This document shows positions 17,739 to 27,748 of a stretch of DNA of 64,000 nt, piece by piece. Within the stretch, counting starts at the first letter, position 1. The number at the start of each line of letters is the position of its first letter. The translations under genes were made by a program, and so were the position numbers. Location of the stretch: contig NZ_VTOL01000017.1 in NCBI RefSeq assembly GCF_009801115.1, positions 40,331 through 104,330 of the forward strand, read 5' to 3'. The stretch is from Dyadobacter sp. 3J3. Its GTDB lineage: Bacteria > Bacteroidota > Bacteroidia > Cytophagales > Spirosomataceae. Under the pieces are notes generated by a model. That model was not told the DNA's origin and did not search any database. It worked only from the letters and a program-made list of their open reading frames with translations.

Positions 17739-19679
17739 ATGAGTTCTCTTAAACACAGTGACAGGGCTTCGGCAGCCGGTCTTTTGATTGCACTCGGGAT
17801 TATATACGGAGATATCGGGACTTCTCCTTTATATGCGATGCAGGCTATTATTGGCAAAGAACGGATTTCCCTGGATGTGGTTTACGGTTCTGTATCTTTG
17901 ATTTTCTGGACCCTTACGCTACAAACAACATTAAAATATGTAATTCTGATTCTGCGGGCAGATAACAATGGAGAAGGAGGCATTCTGGCACTTTATGCGC
18001 TGGTGCGGAAAAACGCCAGGTGGCTTACGATTCCGGCTATTATTGGTGCGAGTACATTGTTGGCAGATGGTATCATTACACCGCCAATTTCAGTTTCATC
18101 AGCGGTAGAAGGACTAAGAATTCTTTATCCAAACATCGAAACAATACCAATCGTCATCGGTATCCTGACACTTTTATTCATAATTCAGGTTTTTGGAACA
18201 ACCATTGTTGGCCGGGCTTTTGGTCCTGTAATGACGATCTGGTTTTTAATGCTGCTTGTTCTTGGCCTTTCCCAGGTTATTTACCATCCTGAGATCTTCA
18301 AAGCGTTCAATCCTTATTACGGTTACGCGCTTTTGGCAAAACATCCTGGCGGATTTTGGCTATTAGGATCGGTTTTTCTTTGTACAACAGGTGCAGAAGC
18401 ACTTTATTCCGACCTTGGACATTGCGGAAGAGGCAATATCAGGATCAGTTGGATTTTTGTAAAAAGCTGTCTGGTTATCAATTATTTTGGTCAGGGTGCA
18501 TGGCTTGCACTTCATAATGGAGAATTTTTAAATGATCGCAAGCCATTTTATGAAATCATGCCGGATTGGTTTTTGCTGCCGGGAATTTGTATTGCCACAA
18601 TGGCAGCGATCATCGCAAGCCAGGCCTTGATCAGTGGTTCATTCACGCTTATCTCCGAAGCGATCCGGCTTAATTTATGGCCGAAAGTGCGTCTCGTTTA
18701 TCCCAGTGATCAAAAAGGACAGCTTTATGTGCCAAGCGTCAACTGGCTTTTGTGGGCGGGATGTGTCGGTATCGTACTTTATTTCAAGGAATCATCAAAT
18801 ATGGAAGCGGCTTACGGGCTTGCTATTACGCTGACGATGATCATGACTACGCTGCTGTTTTCGTTTTATCTGTATGTTCATAAAATCAATAAACTATGGA
18901 TTGCCGCTTTTATGATCGTCTATCTGGCTATTGAAGGGTCATTCCTGGCGGCCAATCTGTTGAAATTTACACACGGGGGTTGGGTTTCGCTACTTCTGGC
19001 GATCATCATTGCGGATATTATGGCGATGTGGTTAAAGGCGAATTCGATTAAACTTCGTCTGACGGAATTTGTCAATCTGGATGAACACATACCGGCATTG
19101 AGAGAACTGAGCAATGATATCAGCATCCCGAAATATTCTACACATTTGATATTTATGTCAAATGCAGCCGGAGAAAATGAAATTGAAAGCAAAATTATTT
19201 ATTCAATATTTCAAAAAAGGCCCAAACGTGCCGATATATTCTGGTTTGTTCATGTTGAAACAACGGATGAACCTTACACGATGGATTACCACGTCAATAT
19301 TATGGCTGAGGACGATGTAATTAAAATCACATTCCGTCTTGGTTTCAGGGTTGAGCAGCGTATTAATCTTTTTCTCAGGAAAGTGGTACAGGATATGGTG
19401 CTGAATAAGGAAGTGGATATCACCAGCCGTTATGAATCACTGAACCGTCAGAATATTATGGGTGATTTCCGTTTTGTTGTGCTGGAACGTTATCTGTCGG
19501 TAGAAAACGATCTTCCCTGGTATGAAGAATTTGTCATGAATTTTTACTTCGCAATTAAAAATATTACTAACTCGGAAGATAAGTGGTTTGGTCTCGACAG
19601 TAGTTCTGTGAAGGTGGAAAAAGTGCCGTTGGTGATCCGGAGTAATGTTAAGATAAAGATGAAAAGGGTTTACAGCTAA
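17739..19679 (+). CDS. kup: Kup-family potassium uptake protein
   Basis: Inner-membrane K+/H+ symporter of 646 residues with about twelve membrane helices (roughly 10-440) and a cytoplasmic C-terminal domain. Diagnostic stretches are LIALGIIYGDIGTSPLYAMQ, NNGEGGILALYALV and TGAEALYSDLGHCG. The ATG at 17739 aligns with the family start; an upstream in-frame TTG at 17652 would add an unlikely leader. It is a single-gene unit that ends before a bidirectional hairpin. Kup works at low external K+ or under acid and osmotic stress, fitting the stress genes downstream. Confidence 0.96.
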   Translation: MSSLKHSDRASAAGLLIALGIIYGDIGTSPLYAMQAIIGKERISLDVVYGSVSLIFWTLTLQTTLKYVILILRADNNGEGGILALYALVRKNARWLTIPAIIGASTLLADGIITPPISVSSAVEGLRILYPNIETIPIVIGILTLLFIIQVFGTTIVGRAFGPVMTIWFLMLLVLGLSQVIYHPEIFKAFNPYYGYALLAKHPGGFWLLGSVFLCTTGAEALYSDLGHCGRGNIRISWIFVKSCLVINYFGQGAWLALHNGEFLNDRKPFYEIMPDWFLLPGICIATMAAIIASQALISGSFTLISEAIRLNLWPKVRLVYPSDQKGQLYVPSVNWLLWAGCVGIVLYFKESSNMEAAYGLAITLTMIMTTLLFSFYLYVHKINKLWIAAFMIVYLAIEGSFLAANLLKFTHGGWVSLLLAIIIADIMAMWLKANSIKLRLTEFVNLDEHIPALRELSNDISIPKYSTHLIFMSNAAGENEIESKIIYSIFQKRPKRADIFWFVHVETTDEPYTMDYHVNIMAEDDVIKITFRLGFRVEQRINLFLRKVVQDMVLNKEVDITSRYESLNRQNIMGDFRFVVLERYLSVENDLPWYEEFVMNFYFAIKNITNSEDKWFGLDSSSVKVEKVPLVIRSNVKIKMKRVYS

Positions 19680-19734
19680 TGAATTATCACCGACAGATCG
19701 GGGAAATAGCTGCTAAATTTTAGTGTTTAAAATA

Positions 19735-19780
19735 TTTCAAAAAGGGATGATTTAGCTTTAAAGCCATATCATCCCTGTTG
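19735..19780 (-). terminator. Intrinsic terminator for the DUF421 gene, possibly bidirectional
   Basis: GGGATGAT (19744-19751) pairs with ATCATCCC (19768-19775), with an inner GCTTTAAAGC palindrome. On the minus strand the stem is followed by TTTTT. It lies between the convergent kup and DUF421 genes. Confidence 0.65.
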
Positions 19781-19803
19781 TCAATATCTAACAAACTAAA
19801 ATA

Positions 19804-20349
19804 TTAAACTACACTATTTTCAGATTGTTTTTTTTGAGACAAAGGCCCGGCATCCAGTTTTTGTATAATACTGATATTACCACTTCCTTCAAGGCAGCAG
19901 GATTTTACCTGACTTATATCGTCAATACCCTGTTCCCTCAAAATCCCAAACATTTCATCCTCAGTGATCAGTTGACTTTGAAGGTTCTTCTTCTGTAATT
20001 CTCCATTTTTAATCAAAGACAATGGCTTGGGCTGGGCAAATTTACCAAATGCAATGGAATGATATCCAAGCCAGTTGATCGTGAAATCCCAGAAAACCAA
20101 CGTTGCGATTAAAGCGATTCCTTCCGTTACAGACTTGTATTCCCCTGCCATTGAATTTTGTGCGGCGTCAGCAACTAATATGATAAACAGTACATCATTA
20201 ACGCCAAGCTGACCGGCTCCACGGCGAAAAAACCTGAGCAAAAGAAAAATTACCCAATACGTAATACTACCGCGAATAATTATTTCCAGCACGGAACTGC
20301 TGGGTTTCCACATCGTCTGCCAGTCAACTGAAAAAAGTATATGTTCCAT
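19804..20349 (-). CDS. DUF421 membrane protein (YetF-like)
   Basis: Membrane protein of 181 residues. Three hydrophobic segments lie in residues ~20-100 and are followed by a soluble YetF-type domain containing GELQKKNLQSQLITEDEMFGILREQGI. The sequence matches the DUF421/YetF architecture, whose function is poorly known and often linked to stress or spore envelopes. It starts 30 bases after the upstream beta-barrel gene on the same strand, so the two are probably co-transcribed. Confidence 0.85.
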   Translation of the reverse strand: MEHILFSVDWQTMWKPSSSVLEIIIRGSITYWVIFLLLRFFRRGAGQLGVNDVLFIILVADAAQNSMAGEYKSVTEGIALIATLVFWDFTINWLGYHSIAFGKFAQPKPLSLIKNGELQKKNLQSQLITEDEMFGILREQGIDDISQVKSCCLEGSGNISIIQKLDAGPLSQKKQSENSVV

Positions 20350-20379
20350 TTTTTTGAACGGTTAGCTATCAATTTTTAA

Positions 20380-21105
20380 TTATTGAGGTAAAAATGTGAG
20401 CTGAAGAACGGCTCCCTGAGAACCATCCCGATTACTTCGTTGCCAGCCCAGTGAAAGGGGAAGGCGCTGGGTTAGAAAAATCTCCAGGCCCAGAGTCAAC
20501 CTTCCTTTGTCGTGAGAACCAGAGATCCAGTCTGCCATAAGATGAAGCTTTTTGTACCACAGCCCCGCATCCACAGCACATTGAAATCCATAAGAGGGTC
20601 CCTGGCTCAAATATCTATGATTACTTATATATGGACCTGCCGCAACCTGATACTGATCCTGTTCCCCGGCAGATGCCAGCATATTTGCATAGCTGTAATA
20701 AACAAATTTTCTGTTATGAGAGCTTGTCAGGTTTGTACCTGCTATTGCGCCTAAGCCAAAAGATAATATGTCATTGATTTCAAAAACCTTTTGGGCATTG
20801 GCTAGCAGCAAAGGCGCGTAAGGTGATACAATTGAGGAGTCGTTGGTGTTAATTGATTTCTCTTTGATATTGTAATTAAGGTTGACAAGATTAAGACCTA
20901 TTTCCCACTTTTTCCCTAAACCATAGGTGAGTGTCGTTGAAGATTCGATTTGATCCTGAATCTCAAACTGCTGCTGAACACTGATCTTACTTTTATCTGT
21001 AATGGTGGACGAGGAAACGTTAAATACGGTGAGCTGTGCTGATACCTTTGTAACGGGTGTTGCAAGCAAAAGCCAGCAAATTTTGTATGGTTTAAGTTTT
21101 AGCAT
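20380..21105 (-). CDS. Putative outer-membrane beta-barrel protein
   Basis: Protein of 241 residues that I do not recognise by family. A hydrophobic N-terminus (KICWLLLATPVTKVSA) looks like a signal peptide. The rest alternates polar and aromatic strands (TLTYGLGKKWEIGLNLVNLN, GRLTLGLEIFL, LPLSLGWQRS) and ends in the hydrophobic strand AVLQLTFLPQ, as in small outer-membrane barrels. It may share a transcript with the DUF421 gene. The role is unknown. Confidence 0.65.
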   Translation of the reverse strand: MLKLKPYKICWLLLATPVTKVSAQLTVFNVSSSTITDKSKISVQQQFEIQDQIESSTTLTYGLGKKWEIGLNLVNLNYNIKEKSINTNDSSIVSPYAPLLLANAQKVFEINDILSFGLGAIAGTNLTSSHNRKFVYYSYANMLASAGEQDQYQVAAGPYISNHRYLSQGPSYGFQCAVDAGLWYKKLHLMADWISGSHDKGRLTLGLEIFLTQRLPLSLGWQRSNRDGSQGAVLQLTFLPQ

Positions 21106-21171
21106 ATGCTACCATTTAAGTGAAGGAAATATCCCGTTGGGAAATCACTATTCAAAAAGTTTGCCAGCCTC

Positions 21172-21238
21172 ATTGTGAGAATATTGATGTAGTTAATCTG
21201 CTATAAAATATATTTGTTAAACATAAGTATCTCACAAT
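21172..21238 (+). promoter_or_regulatory. Promoter with flanking inverted repeat before the ferritin-like/catalase genes
   Basis: A Bacteroidota -7 element TATATTTG lies at 21209-21216, with TTG at 21184-21186 as a possible -33 element. The pair is flanked by a perfect 9-base inverted repeat, ATTGTGAGA at 21172-21180 and TCTCACAAT at 21230-21238. The rest of the 21106-21409 gap shows no gene. Confidence 0.45.
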
Positions 21239-21409
21239 AAGAATATTGTTTCTTTTTAAAATGATTATAGGATTTCATTTAACGATGAAATTTGATGCAG
21301 GAATTACCCAGAAAGCACAATTTTTTTTGTGATCCAGGCCTTTTGACTTAGGTGCTGGTCTGGAACAGTTTTGTATGGATTAGAGCATACAAACAAATTA
21401 TTCATCATC

Positions 21410-21961
21410 ATGGAAAATCAGACTGGATCAGAACCAAAATTTAAAACTAAAACTTCGGCTCATGCAGAGCCGGCACTCATGGAATTATTTATGGATAGTA
21501 TCCGTGATATTTACTGGGCAGAAAATCACCTTGTCAAAACACTGCCAAAAATGATCAGCGCCGCAACTTCGCCTGAACTTGCCAAGGCGCTTGATAGTCA
21601 TTTGGCGGAAACTAAGGAACACGTAACACGGATTGAACAGATTTTTGATCTGCTTAACGAAAAGGCGATCGCAAAAAAATGTGATGCTATGGAGGGAATC
21701 TCAAAAGAAGGTGAAGGAATTATTGAAAGTACAGACGAAGGTACAGCAACAAGAGATGTTGGTATCATCTTGGCTTCTCAAAAAGTAGAGCATTATGAAA
21801 TTGCAACATACGGCGGATTGACTCAATTGGCAAAAACACTTGGCCTGGACGACGTTGCAGAGATTCTGTATCTGACTTTGACAGAGGAAAAAAAGGCAGA
21901 TGAGCTGCTTACCGAAATTGCAGAAAACGATGTCAACTATAAGGCTTCGGAAGAGGCATAA
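21410..21961 (+). CDS. Ferritin-like DUF892 protein (YciE/YciF family)
   Basis: Helical ferritin-like protein of 183 residues. It contains the family landmarks LFMDSIRDIYWAENHLVKTLPKM, SHLAETKEHVTRIEQIF and VEHYEIATYGGL, whose Glu/His residues match the di-metal ligands. It ends in the common TLTEEKKADELLTEIAE segment. YciE/F proteins are stress-induced in enterobacteria and of uncertain function. The ATG at 21410 is preferred over a TTG at 21371. The catalase gene begins 20 bases downstream, so both are likely induced together. Confidence 0.9.
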   Translation: MENQTGSEPKFKTKTSAHAEPALMELFMDSIRDIYWAENHLVKTLPKMISAATSPELAKALDSHLAETKEHVTRIEQIFDLLNEKAIAKKCDAMEGISKEGEGIIESTDEGTATRDVGIILASQKVEHYEIATYGGLTQLAKTLGLDDVAEILYLTLTEEKKADELLTEIAENDVNYKASEEA

Positions 21962-21981
21962 TTAACTTTCAACCCATTTAT

Positions 21982-24171
21982 ATGGCAACCAATAAAACTC
22001 CCACAGATTCAGGCCAGAAGCCTGAAAATGATAAAATTGCAGATCTGCAACCTTTTATAAATGATGCACAAGGTCAGTCGATGACAACCAATACAGGTTT
22101 GAAAATAAACGACGATCAAAATTCTTTAAAAGCAGGCGAGCGCGGAGCTTCATTGCTGGAAGATTTTATTCTCCGTGAGAAAATAACACATTTTGATCAT
22201 GAACGTATCCCGGAGCGCGTCGTACATGCACGCGGTTCAGGTGCTCATGGTGTTTTCAAGGTGTATGATTCACTTTGGTCTGTTACCAAAGCACAGTTTC
22301 TTTTGGATCCGTCCATTGAAACGCCGGTTTTTGTACGTTTTTCAACCGTAACGGGTTCAAAAGGTTCTTCCGATCTTGCCCGGGACGTCAGAGGTTTTGC
22401 TGTTAGGTTTTATACTCAGGAAGGTAATTTCGATCTTGTTGGTAATAATATGCCAGTCTTTTTTATTCAGGATGCGATTAAATTTCCTGATTTGATTCAC
22501 GCTGTAAAACCCGAACCCGACAGCGAAATGCCTCAGGCAGCATCTGCACACGATACTTTCTGGGATTTCATTTCTCTTATGCCGGAATCCGCTCATATGA
22601 TCATGTGGGTAATGAGCGACCGTGCTTTACCAAGAAGTTTACGTATGATGGAAGGATTTGGCGTGCATACATTCCGTTTTGTAAATAAGGAAGGCGTTGC
22701 AAGTTTTGTCAAATTTCACTGGAAACCAATACTGGGCGTTCATTCCGTTGCTTGGGATGAGGCGCAGATTATTTCCGGGAAAGATCCTGATTTCCATCGT
22801 CGTGATCTTTGGGATGCTATTGAAAGTGGTGCATTTCCTGAGTGGGAACTTGGTGTACAGATCGTACCAGAAGAAGATGAATTTAAGTATGACTTTGACC
22901 TGCTGGACTCAACAAAACTGATTCCGGAAGAACTGGTTCCGGTACAAAGAATTGGAAAAATGACTTTGAACCGAAATCCGGATAATTTCTTTGCAGAGAC
23001 AGAACAGGTTGCCTTCCATTTGGGAAATATTGTTCCGGGTATTGATTTTACAAATGATCCGCTTTTACAGGGACGTTTGTTCTCCTATACCGATACGCAA
23101 CTGTTACGTTTAGGCGGACCGAATTTCCATGAAATTCCAATCAATAGACCCGTGGTTGGCGTGTATAACAACCAAAGAGACGGTCATATGCGCCAGACTA
23201 TCAATAAAGGTAAAGTAAGTTACAGTCCCAATTCACTTGGGGGCAATGATCCTGCCCAGGTGAAAGAGTCTGAAGGTGGATTTGTAACCTATCCGGAACG
23301 TATTGATGCCAAAAAGATAAGGGCAAGAAGCAAAAGCTTTTTAGATCATTTCTCACAGGCCAGATTGTTCTTTAACAGTCAGTCAGATCCGGAAAAAAAT
23401 CACATTGTAGATGCGTTGAGTTTTGAACTGGGTAAGGTGAAAACGGTAGCCATTCGTGAAAGAATGCTTGGAATTCTATCACTGATAGATAATAATCTGG
23501 CGGCAGAAGTTTCATTTGCACTCCGTATTCCAGTTCCGCAGGATCCTTCGCTGCCGTTAAATCACAGTATGCCTGCTGATGCCGATCCGGCAGATTACGA
23601 TTCAGAAATGGTTGAAAGTTCACTGGTTTCTTCAGATGCTTTAAGTATGGCCAACACGCCAAAAGATACGATAGAAACACGTAAAATCGCTTTTTTAACT
23701 GCTGACGGTGTTGACGGTAAATCACTTAACACTGTAAAAAATGCCTTGATGGCCGAAGGTGCTATCGTAGAAATAATTGCGCCAAGACTAGGATATGTTC
23801 TGACCGAAGACGACGAGCAAATTCCTGTTGATCACAGCTATTTAACTGCCGCTTCGGTACTTTATGATGCTGTGTATGTTCCGGGAGGGACTAATAGCGT
23901 GGCCACTGTTGAAGCTGAGGCCGATGCCATACATTTTTTAAACCAGGCATTTAAACACTGCAAAGCCATTGCTGCCGATGCGCAGGCCATTCAGGTTTTG
24001 GAAGCGACTTATTTCAATAGCAAACTTCCTTCCGATTTCTCAGAAGAAAATGTTTTAACGGAAGGTCTGATTGTAAGTGATGACGCTGCATATCTTGCAG
24101 AAAAGTTTGTTTTGGCAATTGAACAACACCGTTTCTGGGAGCGTGAAAAACCAAGAAAAATACCTGCATAG
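21982..24171 (+). CDS. katE: Large-subunit catalase HPII
   Basis: Haem catalase of 729 residues that dismutates hydrogen peroxide. The catalytic His lies in ERIPERVVHARGSGAHG. The conserved FVRFSTVTGSKGSSDLARD and the proximal haem-Tyr region RLFSYTDTQLLRLG are both present. After residue ~570 comes the class I glutamine-amidotransferase-like flavodoxin domain typical of large catalases (RKIAFLTADGVDG, VYVPGGTNSV). It is co-transcribed with the ferritin-like gene and ends at a strong terminator. Confidence 0.96.
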   Translation: MATNKTPTDSGQKPENDKIADLQPFINDAQGQSMTTNTGLKINDDQNSLKAGERGASLLEDFILREKITHFDHERIPERVVHARGSGAHGVFKVYDSLWSVTKAQFLLDPSIETPVFVRFSTVTGSKGSSDLARDVRGFAVRFYTQEGNFDLVGNNMPVFFIQDAIKFPDLIHAVKPEPDSEMPQAASAHDTFWDFISLMPESAHMIMWVMSDRALPRSLRMMEGFGVHTFRFVNKEGVASFVKFHWKPILGVHSVAWDEAQIISGKDPDFHRRDLWDAIESGAFPEWELGVQIVPEEDEFKYDFDLLDSTKLIPEELVPVQRIGKMTLNRNPDNFFAETEQVAFHLGNIVPGIDFTNDPLLQGRLFSYTDTQLLRLGGPNFHEIPINRPVVGVYNNQRDGHMRQTINKGKVSYSPNSLGGNDPAQVKESEGGFVTYPERIDAKKIRARSKSFLDHFSQARLFFNSQSDPEKNHIVDALSFELGKVKTVAIRERMLGILSLIDNNLAAEVSFALRIPVPQDPSLPLNHSMPADADPADYDSEMVESSLVSSDALSMANTPKDTIETRKIAFLTADGVDGKSLNTVKNALMAEGAIVEIIAPRLGYVLTEDDEQIPVDHSYLTAASVLYDAVYVPGGTNSVATVEAEADAIHFLNQAFKHCKAIAADAQAIQVLEATYFNSKLPSDFSEENVLTEGLIVSDDAAYLAEKFVLAIEQHRFWEREKPRKIPA

Positions 24172-24186
24172 CCAATTTTAATATTA

Positions 24187-24228
24187 AAAAAAATCACCCG
24201 CTGATTATTATTGGCGGGTGATTTTTTA
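24187..24228 (+). terminator. Intrinsic terminator after katE
   Basis: AAAAAATCACCCGC pairs with GCGGGTGATTTTTT (to 24227), giving a GC-rich stem closed by A/T runs. The remaining gap to 24507 is AT-rich and shows no gene. Confidence 0.9.
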
Positions 24229-24507
24229 TTGAGGGGATGGCATAAAAATATCTCGTATTTTTAGTCAGGTATTTGATATTGTCATAAATCAGAACAGACA
24301 AACTTTTATAAAAGCTTATCTATTGATTAAAATTCGATTATAATATATGGACAGTTACATTTTAATTGAATTGTAAACTTATCGTGCATTAATTTAGTGA
24401 ATTCGGGATTGACAAACAGTTAATCTCTGATTTTGTATCGTTTCAAATGCCTTATGTAAATTGTCAACTAAAATATAAGTTTCCTATTTCTTTACCTTTA
24501 CTCTATC

Positions 24508-27500
24508 ATGAATTTAATTCTCTTAGCATTAAGGAAACCCATTACCATCATGGTAATTGTGGCGACCATGCTGTTTTTTGGGATCAATGCACTCCGCACG
24601 ATCAAGATTGATATTTTCCCAAAACTTGATATGCCGGTTTTGTATATATCCCACCCGTTTGGAGGTTATACGCCTAACCAGATGGAAACCTTTTTTGCCA
24701 AACCATACATCAACCTTCTTTTGTATGTAAATGGTATCAAAAGTATTGAAACCAAAAATATTCAGGGATTAACTTTAATCAAGGTGAATTTTTACCCGGG
24801 TACCAATATGGCCCAGGCTGCTGCTGAAGTGAGCGCCTCTTGTAACCGGGCACAGGCAATTTTCCCCCCGGGTTCTTCGCCACCTTTTATTCTCCGTTTT
24901 GATGCTTCAACACTGCCTATCGGTGAGCTTATTGTAAGTAGTGATGTTAGAGGAAATAATGAGCTTCTGGATCTTGCCAATACTTATGTAAGGTCTTCAT
25001 TTACAACGATTCCAGGCCTGGTTTCAGCGCCTCCTTTTGGTGGAAATATCAGGACTATCGTTATCAAAGCAGATCCTGCGTTGCTTCGTTCACATAATAT
25101 GACTCCGGACCAATTGGTGGAAGCTATCAGGATCAATAACCAGACTGCACCTTCCGGAAATGTGCGGATGGGGAGCAAAAATTATATCACACCTACGAAC
25201 ACAACGATTCATAACATCAAGGATTTTGCCGATATTCCTTTGTTTAAAGGGGGCGTTCAAAATCTTTATCTGCGTGATGTGGCCACCGTTGAAGATGCTG
25301 CCGATATCACAGTTGGTTATGGATTGGTTAACGGCAAACGCTCTGTTTATCTCAGTATTGCCAAAAGTGCGGATGCATCGACGTGGGAAGTGGTACAAAA
25401 ATTGAAAGCCAATCTGCCGAAAATGCAGGCTTTGCTTCCGGCAGATGTGCAACTTACTTATGAATTTGACCAGTCCGTTTACGTAATTAATTCGGTTAAA
25501 AGTCTTGTCACAGAAGGAGCGCTTGGTGCAGTTTTAACAGGCTTGATGGTACTGCTTTTTCTGGGTGATCCACGAGGTGCTTTAATTGTAATTTTAACGA
25601 TTCCGACTTCCATCATCGCCGGTGTTTTGTTCCTGAATTTATTTGGGCAAACCATCAACATCATGACTTTGAGTGGTCTGGCACTTGCCATCGGGATTTT
25701 GGTTGATGAAAGTACGGTAACAATTGAGAATATTCACCAGCATCTCGACATGGGAAAACCCAAGCGGCTGGCCATCTGGGATGCCTGTCGGGAAATTGCC
25801 TTTCCAAAACTGCTCATCCTTTTTTGTATTCTCGCAGTATTTGCGCCTGCCTTTACCATGGGCGGTATTCCCGGATCGCTTTTTCTCCCGCTGGCCCTTG
25901 CGATCGGTTTTAGTATGATTATTTCGTATTTTCTCTCCCAGACTTTTGTACCCGTAATGGCCAACTGGATTATGAAAGGACATAAAGCCAAAGCAGATGA
26001 CGCGCCGGAAGAAAAATTGTCACGGTTTGAAAAACTTCGTTTACGTTTTTTAAGATTCGTCGACCGGACCTTGCCTCTCAGAAGACCTATCGTTATTTCT
26101 TATTTGGTCGTCACCATTGCGCTAACCGCTCTTTTACTTTCCATTATTGGAAAAGATGTACTTCCGAAGGTGAATGGCTCACAATTTCAGGTAAGGCTCC
26201 GGGCCGCGGAAGGTACACGTATTGAAAGAACAGAAGAGAAAACGCTGGGCATGATCCAGATCATCAAAAATATTGTCGGTCCTGAAAATGTTTCTGTAAC
26301 TTCTGCCTATGTTGGGCAGCATCCGGCACTTTTTTCTTCCAACCCTATTTATCTCTGGATGGCAGGGCCGCAGGAAGCTGTTTTACAGGTTGCCCTTGAA
26401 GAAGGTTTCAAGACTAATCTTGATGCGTTAAAAGAAAAGATACGGAGCAAAGTTCATGATTCTATCCCGGATGTAAGTCTTTCTTTTGAGCCTATGGAAT
26501 TGACTGACAAGATTTTAAGTCAGGGATCTCCAACGCCTGTGGAAATTCGTTTTGGTGGCAGAAATAAAAAGCTTAATGAGCAGTATGCCAAAAAGCTTAT
26601 GGTTGAACTTGCAAAAATCAGTTATATACGTGATATTCAATTGGGGCAATCAAACAAATATCCTGCTATTAATATCGAAGTAGATCGCGTTCGTGCCGCT
26701 CAGCTGGGAACAGATATGACCGATGTTTCGAGATCCATGACCGCATCAACATCGTCTTCCCGGTATACAGACAAAAATATCTGGGTGGATGAAAAGAGTG
26801 GTTTGAGTTATAGTGTTCAGGTTCAGATTCCTGAAAATCAGATGAACTCACTGGAAGAAATAGGGGAGATTCCGTTATTGAAAAATACAAGCAGACCAGT
26901 TTTAAGTGATATAGCGACGATCAAACTTGACACAACGTATGGCGAAAATGATAATCTGGGAGCTTTACCGATATTAACAGTCACGGCCAATCTGAATGAC
27001 AAAGATTTGGGTGCTGCGACTGTCGATGTGCAAAAAGCAATTACCGCACTTGGAGAACTTCCAAGAGGAATTACTGTGGAACAAATCGGGATGAGCTCTA
27101 CATTGACGGATACATTAAGCAGTTTGCAAAACGGACTTCTGGTTGCCATTGTGGTGATATTTTTAATGCTAGCCGCTAATTTCCAGTCATTCAGAGTGTC
27201 AGCGATTATTTTAACAACTGTTCCGGCGGTAATTCTGGGTGCTCTTGCGATGTTGCTTTTGACAGGATCGACCCTGAACCTGCAATCGTATATGGGAATT
27301 ATCATGTCTGTCGGGGTTTCCATTTCCAATGCGGTACTTTTGATTACCAATGCAGAACAGCTTCGGCTGGTTAATGGCAATGCGTTAGCCTCGGCCAAAG
27401 AAGCCGCGGCGCTTCGGATGCGGCCAATTGTGATGACTTCTCTTGCGATGGTTGTGGGTATGTTGCCAATGGCCAGCGGACTTGGCGAGGCAGGTGACCA

Positions 27501-27684
27501 GTCTTCTCCATTGGGTAGGGCCGTAGTTGGCGGACTTATCGCTTCTACTTTTGCGGCGCTCTTTATTTTACCGCTGGTATTTGCCTGGGGACAGAAAAAT
27601 GCGTCTATAGCATCGGTTTCACTGGAAGCTAATGACGAGGAAAGTATGGAATTTATGGCCTTGAATCCGGATAAGATTCATTGA
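24508..27684 (+). CDS. RND-superfamily efflux permease (AcrB-like)
   Basis: Inner-membrane proton-driven pump subunit of 1058 residues, the usual RND length. Helix 1 is at residues ~10-30. The first periplasmic loop follows, and then the helix 2-6 block starts at VTEGALGAVLTGLMVLLFLG. Helix 4 holds the proton-relay-like stretch LALAIGILVDESTVTIENI. The second half mirrors this, with LVAIVVIFLMLAANFQSF and a final helix ending near 1030. No adaptor (MFP) or TolC-like gene is adjacent, so its partners lie elsewhere. Substrates are not predictable. Confidence 0.93.
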   Translation: MNLILLALRKPITIMVIVATMLFFGINALRTIKIDIFPKLDMPVLYISHPFGGYTPNQMETFFAKPYINLLLYVNGIKSIETKNIQGLTLIKVNFYPGTNMAQAAAEVSASCNRAQAIFPPGSSPPFILRFDASTLPIGELIVSSDVRGNNELLDLANTYVRSSFTTIPGLVSAPPFGGNIRTIVIKADPALLRSHNMTPDQLVEAIRINNQTAPSGNVRMGSKNYITPTNTTIHNIKDFADIPLFKGGVQNLYLRDVATVEDAADITVGYGLVNGKRSVYLSIAKSADASTWEVVQKLKANLPKMQALLPADVQLTYEFDQSVYVINSVKSLVTEGALGAVLTGLMVLLFLGDPRGALIVILTIPTSIIAGVLFLNLFGQTINIMTLSGLALAIGILVDESTVTIENIHQHLDMGKPKRLAIWDACREIAFPKLLILFCILAVFAPAFTMGGIPGSLFLPLALAIGFSMIISYFLSQTFVPVMANWIMKGHKAKADDAPEEKLSRFEKLRLRFLRFVDRTLPLRRPIVISYLVVTIALTALLLSIIGKDVLPKVNGSQFQVRLRAAEGTRIERTEEKTLGMIQIIKNIVGPENVSVTSAYVGQHPALFSSNPIYLWMAGPQEAVLQVALEEGFKTNLDALKEKIRSKVHDSIPDVSLSFEPMELTDKILSQGSPTPVEIRFGGRNKKLNEQYAKKLMVELAKISYIRDIQLGQSNKYPAINIEVDRVRAAQLGTDMTDVSRSMTASTSSSRYTDKNIWVDEKSGLSYSVQVQIPENQMNSLEEIGEIPLLKNTSRPVLSDIATIKLDTTYGENDNLGALPILTVTANLNDKDLGAATVDVQKAITALGELPRGITVEQIGMSSTLTDTLSSLQNGLLVAIVVIFLMLAANFQSFRVSAIILTTVPAVILGALAMLLLTGSTLNLQSYMGIIMSVGVSISNAVLLITNAEQLRLVNGNALASAKEAAALRMRPIVMTSLAMVVGMLPMASGLGEAGDQSSPLGRAVVGGLIASTFAALFILPLVFAWGQKNASIASVSLEANDEESMEFMALNPDKIH

Positions 27685-27687
27685 TAA

Positions 27688-27737
27688 AAAAAACAGCACT
27701 GCAAAAGCTATTAAGCCAATGTAGTGCTGTTCTTTTA
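27688..27737. terminator. Bidirectional terminator between RND and YceI genes
   Basis: AACAGCACT (27692-27700) pairs with AGTGCTGTT (27723-27731), with A-rich sequence before and TCTTTTA after. The two flanking genes converge here. Confidence 0.75.
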
Positions 27738-27748
27738 TGCAATGAGTA

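Noticed and set aside
19804..21105. DUF421 plus barrel gene as part of a potassium operon with kup
   Set aside because: They are on the opposite strand and convergent with kup, separated by a terminator. No shared function is shown.
26838..27398. Antisense open frame of 186 codons within the RND gene
   Set aside because: It is a shadow of the well-conserved RND sequence, with no recognisable product.
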